A program made the translations under genes and the position numbers. Positions 25,422 to 32,998 of a stretch of DNA of 51,087 nt are shown piece by piece. This DNA comes from Sphingomonas turrisvirgatae (GTDB lineage Bacteria; Pseudomonadota; Alphaproteobacteria; Sphingomonadales; Sphingomonadaceae): positions 1 to 51,087 of the forward strand of contig NZ_MDDS01000022.1 of the NCBI RefSeq assembly GCF_001721295.1. The letters are read 5' to 3'. Below the pieces are notes generated by a model. It ran no database searches. It was not told the DNA's origin and was given only the letters and a program-made list of their open reading frames with translations. Each line of letters opens with the position of its first letter. The stretch's first letter is position 1.

Positions 25422-26201
25422 ATGAGCGGAGCGGAGTCGAGCGACGAGGGATCGGCTACAGATATCCTCAGGCCGAAGCGGCGGTTCAGCTTCGCTGGCT
25501 TGGGGCGCGGTAGCGATGGGCAGCGCGGCTTCCTGGCGGAAGTGGGCATCATCGTGCTCGGCGTGCTCGTGGCGCTCTCGGGCGAGCAGGCAGTGCAGGC
25601 GCTTCGCTGGAGCCATCTTGTCGGTCAGCAGCGCGAAGTGCTCTCCGACGAGTTGCGAGGGGCGCTCACGGAAGCGTCGGTTCGCCTTCTACAGCGCCCC
25701 TGCTTCGACAGAAGACTTCAGGAGCTGCGTGTTGTGCTGGAGCGGAACAGGCTGGGTGCGCCGCTCGACCTGCGCGGCAAGCTCGGCGCTCCAACTTACT
25801 CGCGGACATCAACCGGCGCATGGGCCACCGCCCTCAACAGCGAAACACTGGACCACATGCCGCTTGCGGAGCGACAGAAGTGGGGCGCCGCCTTCGAAGG
25901 CGGAGGCGAACTAGCGGAGGTTTACAAGGCCGAGAACGAGGTCTGGGTAGAATTGAGCCAGATCGATCATGCCGCCCTGCTCCAATCCGAAGACTGGGCA
26001 GCCCTGCGCACCGCCTTCGCAAGGGCGCACGCGCTGAATGATCGCGCGGTATTTTTGTCAGACTGGGCGCTGAAAAACAATTCTAAGGGCTTAAGCCCGT
26101 ATCCAGTCACCCTTCAGCAGATCGTGTCGCTCAAAGAGGCCACTCGCGCTTTCTGCAAGCCGCTCCTCGCGAAATCGAGCCTCGATACGAGCTCCAAGTA
26201 A
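25422..26201 (+). CDS. Unknown membrane-anchored protein
   Basis: This 259-residue protein starts at an ATG with GGGGAGG upstream. A charged N-terminus is followed by one membrane segment (about 37-57, FLAEVGIIVLGVLVALSGEQAVQAL) and a long helical part rich in Leu, Arg and Glu. Proteins with this layout (one helix reading 'E.gIivLGVLvAL...Q.v', then a helical periplasmic domain) occur often in sphingomonads without known function. Two cysteines (in RPCFDRR and AFCKPL) could pair in the periplasm. It seems a single-gene unit. Confidence 0.7.
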   Translation: MSGAESSDEGSATDILRPKRRFSFAGLGRGSDGQRGFLAEVGIIVLGVLVALSGEQAVQALRWSHLVGQQREVLSDELRGALTEASVRLLQRPCFDRRLQELRVVLERNRLGAPLDLRGKLGAPTYSRTSTGAWATALNSETLDHMPLAERQKWGAAFEGGGELAEVYKAENEVWVELSQIDHAALLQSEDWAALRTAFARAHALNDRAVFLSDWALKNNSKGLSPYPVTLQQIVSLKEATRAFCKPLLAKSSLDTSSK

Positions 26202-26407
26202 CGACAATTATGATTCAAACTGCTGCCCAAGCTTGCCTTCAGATCGTATTCCCACAGCGCAAGCCGGCTAGCGCTGTGTCGGCAATAGGGGTTCGCGTGC
26301 TGCCGGGACAGAATGGCGCAAGATGGGTGGTTAGCTGCTAAGTCCCTCTCCCACGGGGGGCGCAATATGGGTCGTTATTAACTTATGCGTCGCCGGCTGG
26401 ACGCGGC

Positions 26408-26626
26408 TTATTGTTCGGCCTTTGGATTTTGGCCATCGGTGCCGCTGCGGCCATAGCGGTCGTTCAACGTGTTGCCAGACTGCTGGTAGGCGGTGAAATT
26501 CTCCATATCCTGCACATGCTGATCCATGCGGGCCTCGCGCCCGTTATTTTGATACCACGCATAGACGAATGCAGCCATGACTAGCGTTGCGACGATGGCT
26601 AAAACTGGGCGTCGTTCTCTCGACAA
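26408..26626 (-). CDS. Small single-span membrane protein (TTG start)
   Basis: The 72-residue protein reads as a short basic N-terminus (MSRERRP), one membrane helix (VLAIVATLVMAAFVYAWY) and a polar tail (RMDQHVQDMENFTAYQQSG...). The start is the TTG at 26624-26626, because GGGGGAG lies 7 bases upstream and the longer frame has no ribosome-binding site. No family was recognised. The tail may form a short coiled segment on one side of the membrane. Confidence 0.55.
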   Translation of the reverse strand: MSRERRPVLAIVATLVMAAFVYAWYQNNGREARMDQHVQDMENFTAYQQSGNTLNDRYGRSGTDGQNPKAEQ

Positions 26627-27039
26627 CGTATCGCTCCCCCTGATTAAGCGCTTCGCCCGAGAGGGCCCCCTGCGTGTGATGATTGAATGGAACACCCGAC
26701 CGCGACTGGTCAAGCCGCTAGTTGCCTCTCGTCAGTAGCTTATTTCGCCAGACGCTATGCGTGCCTCGAAGCGATTACACGTCGCGAGCGGTATGCATTC
26801 GAGCGCCGATAACTTCCTCGCAATGTCCGCAACGGGGTCGAATGCTGAGCGTCTGCTTCCTCGAAGACGGATGCGAAAGCAGACGTTCAGCATCTACGGG
26901 GGAATGGATAGCAATCATCTCGCCAGCTCCGCGAATTTCTGTCGCTGATGAGATTCGCAAAAATTGTCCGTTCGATCGGCCTTAACGCTGCGTCACCTCA
27001 TAACGCGACTGTGCGCGATCCAGATCAGCATCTGGAAAG
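26627..27039. other. Intergenic DNA with one long inverted repeat
   Basis: No gene-like frame was found between the small membrane protein and arsR. The stretch is somewhat poorer in GC than its surroundings and holds the inverted repeat at 26842-26893 listed separately. Confidence 0.5.
26842..26893. repeat. 17-bp imperfect inverted repeat (palindromic element)
   Basis: The arm ATGCTGAGCGTCTGCTT (26842-26858) is repeated inverted at 26877-26893 with one change, which would be a G-T wobble pair in RNA, around an 18-base loop. It lies in gene-free DNA far from any stop codon, so a terminator is less likely than an interspersed palindromic repeat. A copy-number search would decide. Confidence 0.5.
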
Positions 27040-27315
27040 TTAGAAATGACGGCAATCGTCGTTCAGGAACCGCACGAGTTCGTCGATCGCTTGTCGTCTC
27101 GCGCGCGACGTGACGACGCGCCCGGTCTTCACCGATTCGACGAGGCCCGCACGGCTCAAGATCGCCAGGTGTGACGTGAGATTGTTGATGGGGACACCTA
27201 GCCGTCGTGCGATCTCGCCCGAGGACAGGCCGGCATCACCCGCCTCCGCCAGGAGCCTGAACATGGCAAGCCTGGTCGGCTGAGCCAAAGCGCTCATGGC
27301 TGCGATCGCGTTCAT
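27040..27315 (-). CDS. ArsR-family winged-helix repressor
   Basis: The 91-residue protein reads as an ArsR fold: MSALAQPTRLAMFRLLAEAGDAGLSSGEIARRLGVPINNLTSHLAILSRAGLVESVKTGR. The metal-binding CVC of classical ArsR in helix 3 is absent (LSSGEIA instead), and the only cysteine is near the C-terminus (NDDCRHF). It is therefore probably not a typical arsenite sensor. Start: the ATG at 27315 has AGGAGG 8 bases upstream; the GTG three codons earlier overlaps that site. It is divergent from a two-gene operon, with a strong inverted repeat between them. Confidence 0.88.
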   Translation of the reverse strand: MNAIAAMSALAQPTRLAMFRLLAEAGDAGLSSGEIARRLGVPINNLTSHLAILSRAGLVESVKTGRVVTSRARRQAIDELVRFLNDDCRHF

Positions 27316-27376
27316 GTCGTCCACCTCCTGAATCTAAGGGTCACGCGGACCAATCACAACCAGAACCGTAACCATT

Positions 27377-27406
27377 CACTACAATACTACAAGAACTATT
27401 GTAGTG
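27377..27406. promoter_or_regulatory. Probable ArsR operator
   Basis: CACTACAATA and its exact inverse TATTGTAGTG flank a 10-base spacer. Inside, ACTACAAG directly repeats the left arm, so three ACTACAA-like half-sites are present. The element is AT-rich in a GC-rich region and lies 62 bases from the arsR start and 5 bases before an AGGAG ribosome-binding site on the plus strand. It would let the repressor control both directions. Confidence 0.65.
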
Positions 27407-27497
27407 TTATAGGAGACATACCATATGGTTAGTTGCCGCGGTGGACGTCGCCACGCTGCGGGAGCTTCGAAAAGGGTTGGGCGACCGGAGAACGAAA

Positions 27498-28211
27498 ATG
27501 TTCCAGACTACCACGGCCAATTTGAAGAGCCGCATCAACGTTTCGGTTGCGCCAGCGATCGTTTGCGATCCGCTCGATGAGGACGTCGAGAGCGACGCCA
27601 CCTACCTGGTTTCCGAGCGCAGCCTCGTCCGGCTCGCCCTTGTCGCCAGCGAGGTCGGCGCGCGTTTCCAGCGGGACGGGGTAGAGCACGATCCCATGGC
27701 ATGGATGCTTGCGCCTCGCCGGATGTTCGACGGGCGGCCGGCGATTACCGCCTGCCTCGACCTGGAGGATTGCACGCGTGCCATCCTCTTGCACGGGCTG
27801 TCGCTGGGGCTCGACGCGGCCCCTGAGGATCTGGATGCTCTGGCGGCGGACGACACTTCAGATGACAACGTTGTCGGCCCGTGGACCATCGCGGACGAAG
27901 GCGGCGATCTTTCCCGCCGCCGGCTCTACACCGCTACCTATGTGGAGCGCACGGCTTCGGGGACCAAGCACGGGTTCAGCGCTGTCATGGCGCAAAGCGA
28001 GCACGCGGCGTCCCGACAGCTCGCTGCTCGCATTGCCTTCGACGATGTTCACAGCCTGAATCTGATCGAGGGCTTTGATGCCGCGCTCCCGTTGGTGAAC
28101 GCCCTCGTTTCCCCCGGAATGGCGCAGATGCTCGAGCAGGTCGCTGCAGACCCGGGCAGCCCGCTCGCAGACGGGCTGGTGGTCATTATCGAGCAGCGGC
28201 TCGCGGCATGA
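27498..28211 (+). CDS. Unknown protein with MbcA/ParS-like central segment
   Basis: This is a 237-residue protein. The ATG at 27498 has GGAG 7 bases upstream and is preferred over a GTG at 27441. The middle part (about residues 65-110, DPMAWMLAPRRMFDGRPAITACLDLEDCTRAILLHGLSLGLDAA) resembles the C-terminal 'W...p...l.g..p...l' segment of Xre/MbcA/ParS antitoxins, but the remainder is unlike them and no RES toxin is near. The similarity is weak and by eye. The C-terminal half is a mixed domain with no motif I know. It overlaps the exonuclease gene by ATGA, so the two products are made together. Confidence 0.6.
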   Translation: MFQTTTANLKSRINVSVAPAIVCDPLDEDVESDATYLVSERSLVRLALVASEVGARFQRDGVEHDPMAWMLAPRRMFDGRPAITACLDLEDCTRAILLHGLSLGLDAAPEDLDALAADDTSDDNVVGPWTIADEGGDLSRRRLYTATYVERTASGTKHGFSAVMAQSEHAASRQLAARIAFDDVHSLNLIEGFDAALPLVNALVSPGMAQMLEQVAADPGSPLADGLVVIIEQRLAA

Positions 28212-29101
28212 ATGCCGATGCCGTGATCGGGGTGCCCGTGCGAGCTTCGGTGCTTGCACGGGCGCTCGCGCGCCACGACGGCTATCGTGTGCTCGAGCGG
28301 ATGGCGCCGATGGACCGCAATCGATGCGGCGGAACGAGCGGCTTTGCCTTCTCGGGTTGCGCGATCGACGTTGAGACGACTGGGTTGCATCCTGAACGTC
28401 ACAAGATCATCGAGCTCGCGATGCAGCGCTTCTGGGCGGACGATCTCGGTCGAATCATCGCGACTGGTAAGCCCCAATCCTGGTTCGAGGATCCTGGCGA
28501 GCCGATCGATGAAGGCGTGACGCGGCTGACCGGCATCACCGATGCGGATGTCGCGGGCAAGCGGATCTTCGATCCGGTTGCAACGTCGCTGATTCGGGAC
28601 GCTGACTTTGTCGTGGCGCACAATGCGGCCTTTGACCGCAAGTTTCTCGAGCAGCGTCTGCCGGACATCGTCGGCAAGCCTTGGGTGTGCACGCTCAACG
28701 ACGTCGACTGGCGGGGACTTGGGTTTGAGGGCCGCGTGCTCTCGCACCTGCTCTCCCAAATGGGATGGTTCTTCGAAGCACATCGTGCGCAGTCGGACGT
28801 CACGGCGCTCCTTCACCTCCTCGATCATCCGCTCGATCAAGGCGGAACGGTGCTACGATCGGCGGTGAGGCGAGCGTCCCAGGCCACGTGGGCGATCGAG
28901 GCTGTCGGTGCCCCTTTTTCGGCGAAGGACCTGTTGCGCGGGCGCGGCTATCGCTGGGATCCCGAGGCCAAGCTTTGGTCCCGCGAGGTGACAGACGACG
29001 TCCTCGACGCGGAACTCGAGTGGATTGGCCTTGAGATTTACGGTGGCTTGGCAGCACCCCGCGTGCGGGAGGTCACTTGGTCCAGTAGATACGGTGCTTG
29101 A
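28208..29101 (+). CDS. DnaQ-like 3'-5' exonuclease (DEDDh) with extra C-terminal domain
   Basis: The 297-residue protein carries the RNase T/DnaQ exonuclease core at about residues 50-200: motif I IDVETTG, motif II VVAHNAAFDRKFL, and motif III HRAQSDVTALLHLL with the DEDDh-type His and Asp. After a linker, a C-terminal unit (about 228-285, VGAPFSAKDLLRGRGYRWDPEAKLWSREV) resembles DUF5710-type 'GaRWD...K.W' domains. It lacks polymerase or helicase parts, so it is a stand-alone nuclease on DNA or RNA ends. It is coupled to the preceding unknown gene and probably under ArsR control. A hairpin (29110-29122, GGGGC-GCT-GCCCC) follows. Confidence 0.85.
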   Translation: MNADAVIGVPVRASVLARALARHDGYRVLERMAPMDRNRCGGTSGFAFSGCAIDVETTGLHPERHKIIELAMQRFWADDLGRIIATGKPQSWFEDPGEPIDEGVTRLTGITDADVAGKRIFDPVATSLIRDADFVVAHNAAFDRKFLEQRLPDIVGKPWVCTLNDVDWRGLGFEGRVLSHLLSQMGWFFEAHRAQSDVTALLHLLDHPLDQGGTVLRSAVRRASQATWAIEAVGAPFSAKDLLRGRGYRWDPEAKLWSREVTDDVLDAELEWIGLEIYGGLAAPRVREVTWSSRYGA

Positions 29102-29128
29102 AGCGGCCGGGGGCGCTGCCCCGTGGTC

Positions 29129-29165
29129 CTCACCCTCACCCTCACCCCTCACCCCTCAGCCCTCA
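29129..29165. repeat. Short pyrimidine tandem repeat (CACCCT/CACCCCT)
   Basis: Units CACCCT, CACCCT, CACCCCT, CACCCCT and CAGCCCT run in tandem after the exonuclease gene. The complementary strand is G-rich (AGGGTG) and could form a G-quadruplex. It is probably a simple-sequence tract with no coding role. Confidence 0.6.
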
Positions 29166-29276
29166 AACTCTCGCACGAAATGGCTGTCACTCTTCCACTA
29201 TCCTCCGGTCCTCCTTGACCCACTGGGCAGCCGGTGAGCGGGGCGCATCGGCTGCCCAGAAGCTATTCTGGCCAAC

Positions 29277-29864
29277 TCAGGCAGCAAGGGCCCGCTTCAA
29301 GGGAGCGATGATCTTGCTATCTACATAGAGGCCGAATTCCTCGGCATCTGCCGCATCATGGTGGAACGTTTCGATCTCGCCGTCATCGCCGGGCTGGGTA
29401 ATGGTGATATCGAAGTAGACCTCTCCGTCCCGATTGGGGTGCGAAGCCAAGACAGGCAGTTCGGTAATAGAAACCAGATCTAGTTGGATGCCTTCGAGAC
29501 GCGCTCCTGCCAGCTTCGTTTCGATCATCGATTTGAGCTCCGCCTTCCTCTTTTCATGAACGAGGCTGTCGTTGATCAGCTGTCTGGCCGCTGCGTAGAT
29601 GGTCCGGGCGAACGCGTGTGGGTCCAGGTCCGATCGATCCCCGCTCTCGACGAAGTCCCCATAGACAGGGATACGCAGTCCGCCCCGGGTGCAGACGGTG
29701 CAGGTTGCAATGAAGCTCGCCGCTCCGCCGCTAAGTTGTAGCTCGGAGATGGTGAATGCGCATCCGTCCGAGAAATACTCACGCATCCCATCCGTTTCGG
29801 CAAGGTTCAGGACCTTTGCCCGGGCAGCTTCAAGTTTCCCGAAAATCTCAAACTCACGATTCAT
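29277..29864 (-). CDS. Unknown 195-residue cytoplasmic protein
   Basis: The ATG at 29864 has a GGAG site 8 bases upstream; the GTG two codons earlier is too close to it. The protein has no signal peptide or membrane helix. Features seen: a beta-rich first half with two close cysteines (IATCTVCTRGGLRIPVYGDF), a helix with RQLINDSLVHEKRKAELKSM, and an acidic last third (DITITQPGDDGEIETFHHDAADAEEFG). No family was recognised. It is convergent with the exonuclease operon. Good codon and frame structure make it a real gene. Confidence 0.65.
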   Translation of the reverse strand: MNREFEIFGKLEAARAKVLNLAETDGMREYFSDGCAFTISELQLSGGAASFIATCTVCTRGGLRIPVYGDFVESGDRSDLDPHAFARTIYAAARQLINDSLVHEKRKAELKSMIETKLAGARLEGIQLDLVSITELPVLASHPNRDGEVYFDITITQPGDDGEIETFHHDAADAEEFGLYVDSKIIAPLKRALAA

Positions 29865-30161
29865 TTTCACATCTCCAGTGATTGCACCTCGCTTCGACCA
29901 TCATCAATGGATGCACTGATCTTGCCAGGTCGCTAACGAGCGGCTGGATTCCGCTCTTAACTAGAGATTCGCTGCCTCAACGTGCTTCGCGATGCAAACG
30001 GCAGCGGAAGTGGATCGACAGACGCGTCGCTTAATTTTCCACCCTAGTAAGGCTCAAAACTTCGCAGCGCTGGGACCGCAGCCCGTTAATGTGTGCAGTG
30101 GCATCGTAACCGTGCGTGGCAACGCCCGTTACCGTGCGCGATTAATATTCCGAAAGATTAG
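29865..30161. other. Intergenic DNA next to the tRNA
   Basis: About 300 bp without a convincing gene. It lies at the 3' side of tRNA-Phe, where integrative elements usually insert. I looked for a partial copy of the tRNA 3' end here and at the left edge of the window and saw none. Confidence 0.5.
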
Positions 30162-30237
30162 TGGTGCCCGGGGACGGAGTCGAACCGCCGACACTGCGAT
30201 TTTCAGTCGCATGCTCTACCAACTGAGCTACCCGGGC
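30162..30237 (-). tRNA. tRNA-Phe (anticodon GAA)
   Basis: The 76 bases on the minus strand, including an encoded CCA, fold as a cloverleaf: acceptor GCCCGGG/CCCGGGC, D-arm AGCTCAGTTGGTAGAGC, anticodon arm CGACT-GAA-AATCG, and T-arm with GGTTCGACTCC. The anticodon GAA reads Phe codons. It marks the border between accessory genes (left) and core genes (right). Confidence 0.98.
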
Positions 30238-30293
30238 CCAACCGGCATCGCCGGGGACTTATGTCTGCCGGCGAACCGCCGGAAGGCGCGCTC

Positions 30294-30488
30294 TTAGTCG
30301 CGGGTTTCGTCGCTGTCCAGCCCGCTTTGCGCGCTGGCCGCTTCATCGGGGTCGATCGCGGCACCGGGAAGGCGATAGCCTTCACCCAGCCATTGCAGCA
30401 GGTCGCGATCCTTGCAGCCGCGGCTGCAGAAAGGTTTGAACGCCGGGTCGGCCGGCTCGCCGCAGATCGGGAAATCGTCGCGCTTCAT
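30294..30488 (-). CDS. yacG: YacG-like zinc-ribbon protein with one metal ligand replaced
   Basis: The 64-residue protein matches the YacG (DUF329) family, small zinc proteins that inhibit DNA gyrase in E. coli: FKPFCSRGCKDRDLLQWLGEGYRLPG is the conserved second half with its two cysteines. In the first half the family has C-P-x-C-G; here it reads F-P-I-C-G, so the first of four zinc ligands is Phe6. The codon is TTC. Metal binding may be lost or altered. The ATG overlaps the stop of the RNase gene (ATGA), and it is the last gene of infA-maf-rng-yacG. Confidence 0.9.
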   Translation of the reverse strand: MKRDDFPICGEPADPAFKPFCSRGCKDRDLLQWLGEGYRLPGAAIDPDEAASAQSGLDSDETRD

Positions 30489-31423
30489 ATCTGTTCCACG
30501 AATCGTGTGTGGCCACCGGTGCGGCGGTGGAGTTCGGCAAGCCATTGCGGCTCACGCTCCAGCCGGCGCAGCAGCGGCGCGGGCAGCATATAGGTGGCCG
30601 GCGCCGGCGGGGTAAGGCGTTCGAGCCGGCGCAATTCGGCGCGAAGCGCGGCGCCAGCCGGATCGGCAGCGATCAATTCGGGCAACGACATGCGGGTGCG
30701 CCGCCGAACGACTTGAAGGAAACCGAAGCCGTTCATCGCGGTGCGCTCGAACGGCTGGGGCAAGGCAGCGTCGATCGCCTCGGCCACGGCATTGCGCTCG
30801 CCCTTGTTGGCGAGCGTCGGGAAATCGATACCGACCGAACCGCCAATATCGAGCCGCTCCATCGCCGCCGCGACGGCATGGGCCGCATCGATCGACAGGC
30901 TGCCGAGCGGCGGCGGGCCGTCGACGTCGAACAGGAACATCGCCGGCGTCAATGCAAGCCGCAGCGCGCCGCTGGCGAACGCAATGTCACCGGTGCGCGC
31001 TTCCTCGATCACTTCCGACCAGCCAGCTTCTTCCAGCCGATCCGGCTCATGCGCGCGGCAGTGGCGGACGGGCAGGCCATCTTCGGCGATGCGCGCCAGC
31101 AAGTCGGGTCCGGGGCCAGCCGCCGCATCGAGCGCCGGGACCGCTTTAGCCAGCTTGGCACGGCCCCGTTCGAGGATGGGCTCACGCACGATACGCACGG
31201 CAATGCGCGCGCCCTGGGTAATGCCCGGCGGCAGCGGATCGCACAGCGCCTCGTCCCCACTTGGCAGTTGAACCTTGCCCGTCGTCCGGTCGATCAGCCG
31301 CGCGGGAGCGATCGTGCCGGCGCGCAGGCCTGGCAGTTCGATCCGTGCCTTGCGTATCGTGCCGCGGACGACCAGCGCGGCGCGGTTTTCACCGATGCCC
31401 GCTTCGTAAAGCCACTCAGCCAA
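30485..31423 (-). CDS. Short ribonuclease E/G-like protein
   Basis: The 312-residue protein contains a divergent RNase E/G catalytic region: GDIAFASGALRLALTPAMFLFDVDG, then LDIGGSVGIDFPTLANKGERNAV, which supply the FDVD and the IDF Asp of the active site. The S1 domain and the zinc-link CPxC of classical RNase E/G are not seen, as in other short alphaproteobacterial versions placed next to maf and yacG. The start is the TTG at 31421-31423 (MAEWLYEAGIGENRAALV), overlapping the end of maf by 8 bases. Likely RNA processing; activity has not been shown from sequence. Confidence 0.85.
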   Translation of the reverse strand: MAEWLYEAGIGENRAALVVRGTIRKARIELPGLRAGTIAPARLIDRTTGKVQLPSGDEALCDPLPPGITQGARIAVRIVREPILERGRAKLAKAVPALDAAAGPGPDLLARIAEDGLPVRHCRAHEPDRLEEAGWSEVIEEARTGDIAFASGALRLALTPAMFLFDVDGPPPLGSLSIDAAHAVAAAMERLDIGGSVGIDFPTLANKGERNAVAEAIDAALPQPFERTAMNGFGFLQVVRRRTRMSLPELIAADPAGAALRAELRRLERLTPPAPATYMLPAPLLRRLEREPQWLAELHRRTGGHTRFVEQI

Positions 31424-32018
31424 GCGAACGCTCGCCGGGCACCCCGCTTCGGAACGCCGGGTGCCCGGCCGCTTCCAGCAAGGCGCGCGTTTCGTACACG
31501 GGCAGGCCGACGACGCCCGAATGGCTGCCCGAGATGAAGCGGATATACATTTCGGCGAGGCCCTGAATGGCATAGCCGCCCGCCTTGCCCATCCCCTCGC
31601 CGCTGGCGACATAGCGGTCGATCTCGGCAACGGTCAGCCGTTTGAACGCGACGATCGTGTCGCTGAGCCGCTGGCGCGGCTTGCCGTCCAGTCCGATCAG
31701 CACCACCGCCGAAAGGCAATGGTGGCGCCGGCCCGACAACAGGGCGAGCATGCGCCTGAGATCCGCCTCGTCCGCCGGCTTGCCCAGGATGCGGCGGCCA
31801 ACGGCGATGGTGGTGTCGCCGGCCAGCACCAGTTGATCCGACGCACGCTCGACCGCCATCGCCTTGCTCAGCGCGATCCGCTGGACATAGGCGCGCGGCA
31901 GCTCGCCGGGCAGCGGATTCTCGTCGATGTCGGGTGCGGCGATCGAATCAGGCACGACGCCGATCCGCGCGAGCAGATCCAGCCGGCGCGGTGACGTGGA
32001 AGCGAGCACCAGCCGCAC
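31416..32018 (-). CDS. maf: Maf-like nucleoside-triphosphate pyrophosphatase
   Basis: This 200-residue protein shows the Maf family N-terminus LVLASTSPRRLDLLARIGV, the catalytic region VLAGDTTIAVGRRILGKPADEADLRRML, and GKAGGYAIQGLAEMYIRFISGSHSGVVGLPV near the end. Maf proteins hydrolyse dTTP/UTP or modified nucleotides to monophosphates, a house-cleaning role. It sits 10 bp after infA and overlaps the RNase gene. Confidence 0.95.
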   Translation of the reverse strand: MRLVLASTSPRRLDLLARIGVVPDSIAAPDIDENPLPGELPRAYVQRIALSKAMAVERASDQLVLAGDTTIAVGRRILGKPADEADLRRMLALLSGRRHHCLSAVVLIGLDGKPRQRLSDTIVAFKRLTVAEIDRYVASGEGMGKAGGYAIQGLAEMYIRFISGSHSGVVGLPVYETRALLEAAGHPAFRSGVPGERSLG

Positions 32019-32028
32019 GGGACCAGCC

Positions 32029-32247
32029 TTATTTGAAGCGATAGGTGATGCGGCCCTTGGTCAGGTCATAGGGCGTCAGTTCGACGAGCACCTCGTCGCC
32101 CACCAGCACGCGGATGCGGTTCTTGCGCATCTTGCCGGCGGTGTGGCCGAGAATCTCGTGATCATTCTCGAGCCGGACGCGGAACATCGCGTTGGGGAGA
32201 AGCTCCACCACGCGCCCACGCATTTCAAGCAGTTCTTCCTTGGCCAA
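32029..32247 (-). CDS. infA: Translation initiation factor IF-1 (TTG start)
   Basis: This 72-residue S1-fold protein has the standard sequence [45 protein letters not shown] and [21 protein letters not shown]-1 binds the 30S A-site during initiation. The normal MAKEE start is encoded by TTG (32245-32247) with an AGAGG site ahead; there is no ATG in the right place. It is the first gene of infA-maf-rng-yacG and divergent from nfuA. Confidence 0.97.
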   Translation of the reverse strand: MAKEELLEMRGRVVELLPNAMFRVRLENDHEILGHTAGKMRKNRIRVLVGDEVLVELTPYDLTKGRITYRFK

Positions 32248-32422
32248 ACAAACCTCTTGCGATGTACCGGGAAAATCGACGCCGCGCCTTACGCGTAGTT
32301 GGCGCAAAAGGAAAGCGAGTCGCGCCACTGTCTTCGCAGGCGATTTCAGGATCAGCATCACGCAACGATCGGTTTCCGCCAGTTCGCTTGATGCAGCGCC
32401 CCTTTGCGCCCAAATGGGGGCC

Positions 32423-32998
32423 ATGTTGATCGAGACCGAAGCAACGCCGAACCCGGCGACGCTCAAATTCCTGCCCGGCCGGACCGTCATGGATACCGGC
32501 ACGCGCGATTTCGCCACGCCCGAAGAAGCGGAAGCTTCGCCGCTTGCCGAGGCGCTGTTCGCGCTGGGTGACGTGACCGGGGTCTTCTTTGGACGCGACT
32601 TCATCTCGGTAACGGCGGCGCCCGGCGTCGACTGGCCCGGGCTCAAGCCCGACGTGCTCGGCATCCTGCTCGATCATTTCAGCGCCAACATGCCGCTGTT
32701 CCGGCAGGGCAGCGCCGCCGGCTTTTCGGTGCCGCCAGCCGATGCCGGGTTCACCGACGACCCCGCCGACGCCGACATCGTCGCGCAGATCAAGGACCTG
32801 ATCGACACTCGCGTTCGCCCAGCCGTGGCGAATGACGGCGGCGACATCGTCTATCGCGGGTTCGACAAGGGCAAGGTGTACCTGCAGATGCAGGGCGCGT
32901 GTTCGGGCTGCCCGTCCTCCACGGCGACGCTCAAGAACGGGATCGAGCAACTGCTGAAATATTACGTGCCCGAAGTCACCGAAGTGCGGGCCGTCTGA
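32423..32998 (+). CDS. nfuA: NfuA-type Fe-S scaffold protein
   Basis: The 191-residue protein combines an N-terminal Nfu_N domain ([22 protein letters not shown]) and a C-terminal NifU-like domain with the cluster-binding CxxC ([20 protein letters not shown]). It carries [4Fe-4S] clusters to target enzymes. This domain order matches mitochondrial-type NFU1 and alphaproteobacterial Nfu. The ATG follows an AT-poor leader. The stop overlaps the start of the nitroreductase gene (TGATG). Confidence 0.95.
   Translation: MLIETEATPNPATLKFLPGRTVMDTGTRDFATPEEAEASPLAEALFALGDVTGVFFGRDFISVTAAPGVDWPGLKPDVLGILLDHFSANMPLFRQGSAAGFSVPPADAGFTDDPADADIVAQIKDLIDTRVRPAVANDGGDIVYRGFDKGKVYLQMQGACSGCPSSTATLKNGIEQLLKYYVPEVTEVRAV

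Noticed and set aside
27498..28211. Full Xre/MbcA-RES toxin-antitoxin pair
   Set aside because: Only a weak antitoxin-like segment is seen, and the partner gene is an exonuclease, not a RES toxin.
29865..30237. Attachment-site duplication of the tRNA-Phe 3' end
   Set aside because: I looked for a second copy of the tRNA 3' segment in the intergenic regions to the left and found none; it could lie outside the window.
30509..31537. 342-codon plus-strand frame
   Set aside because: Antisense to the RNase E/G-like gene, Arg-rich and without domain.
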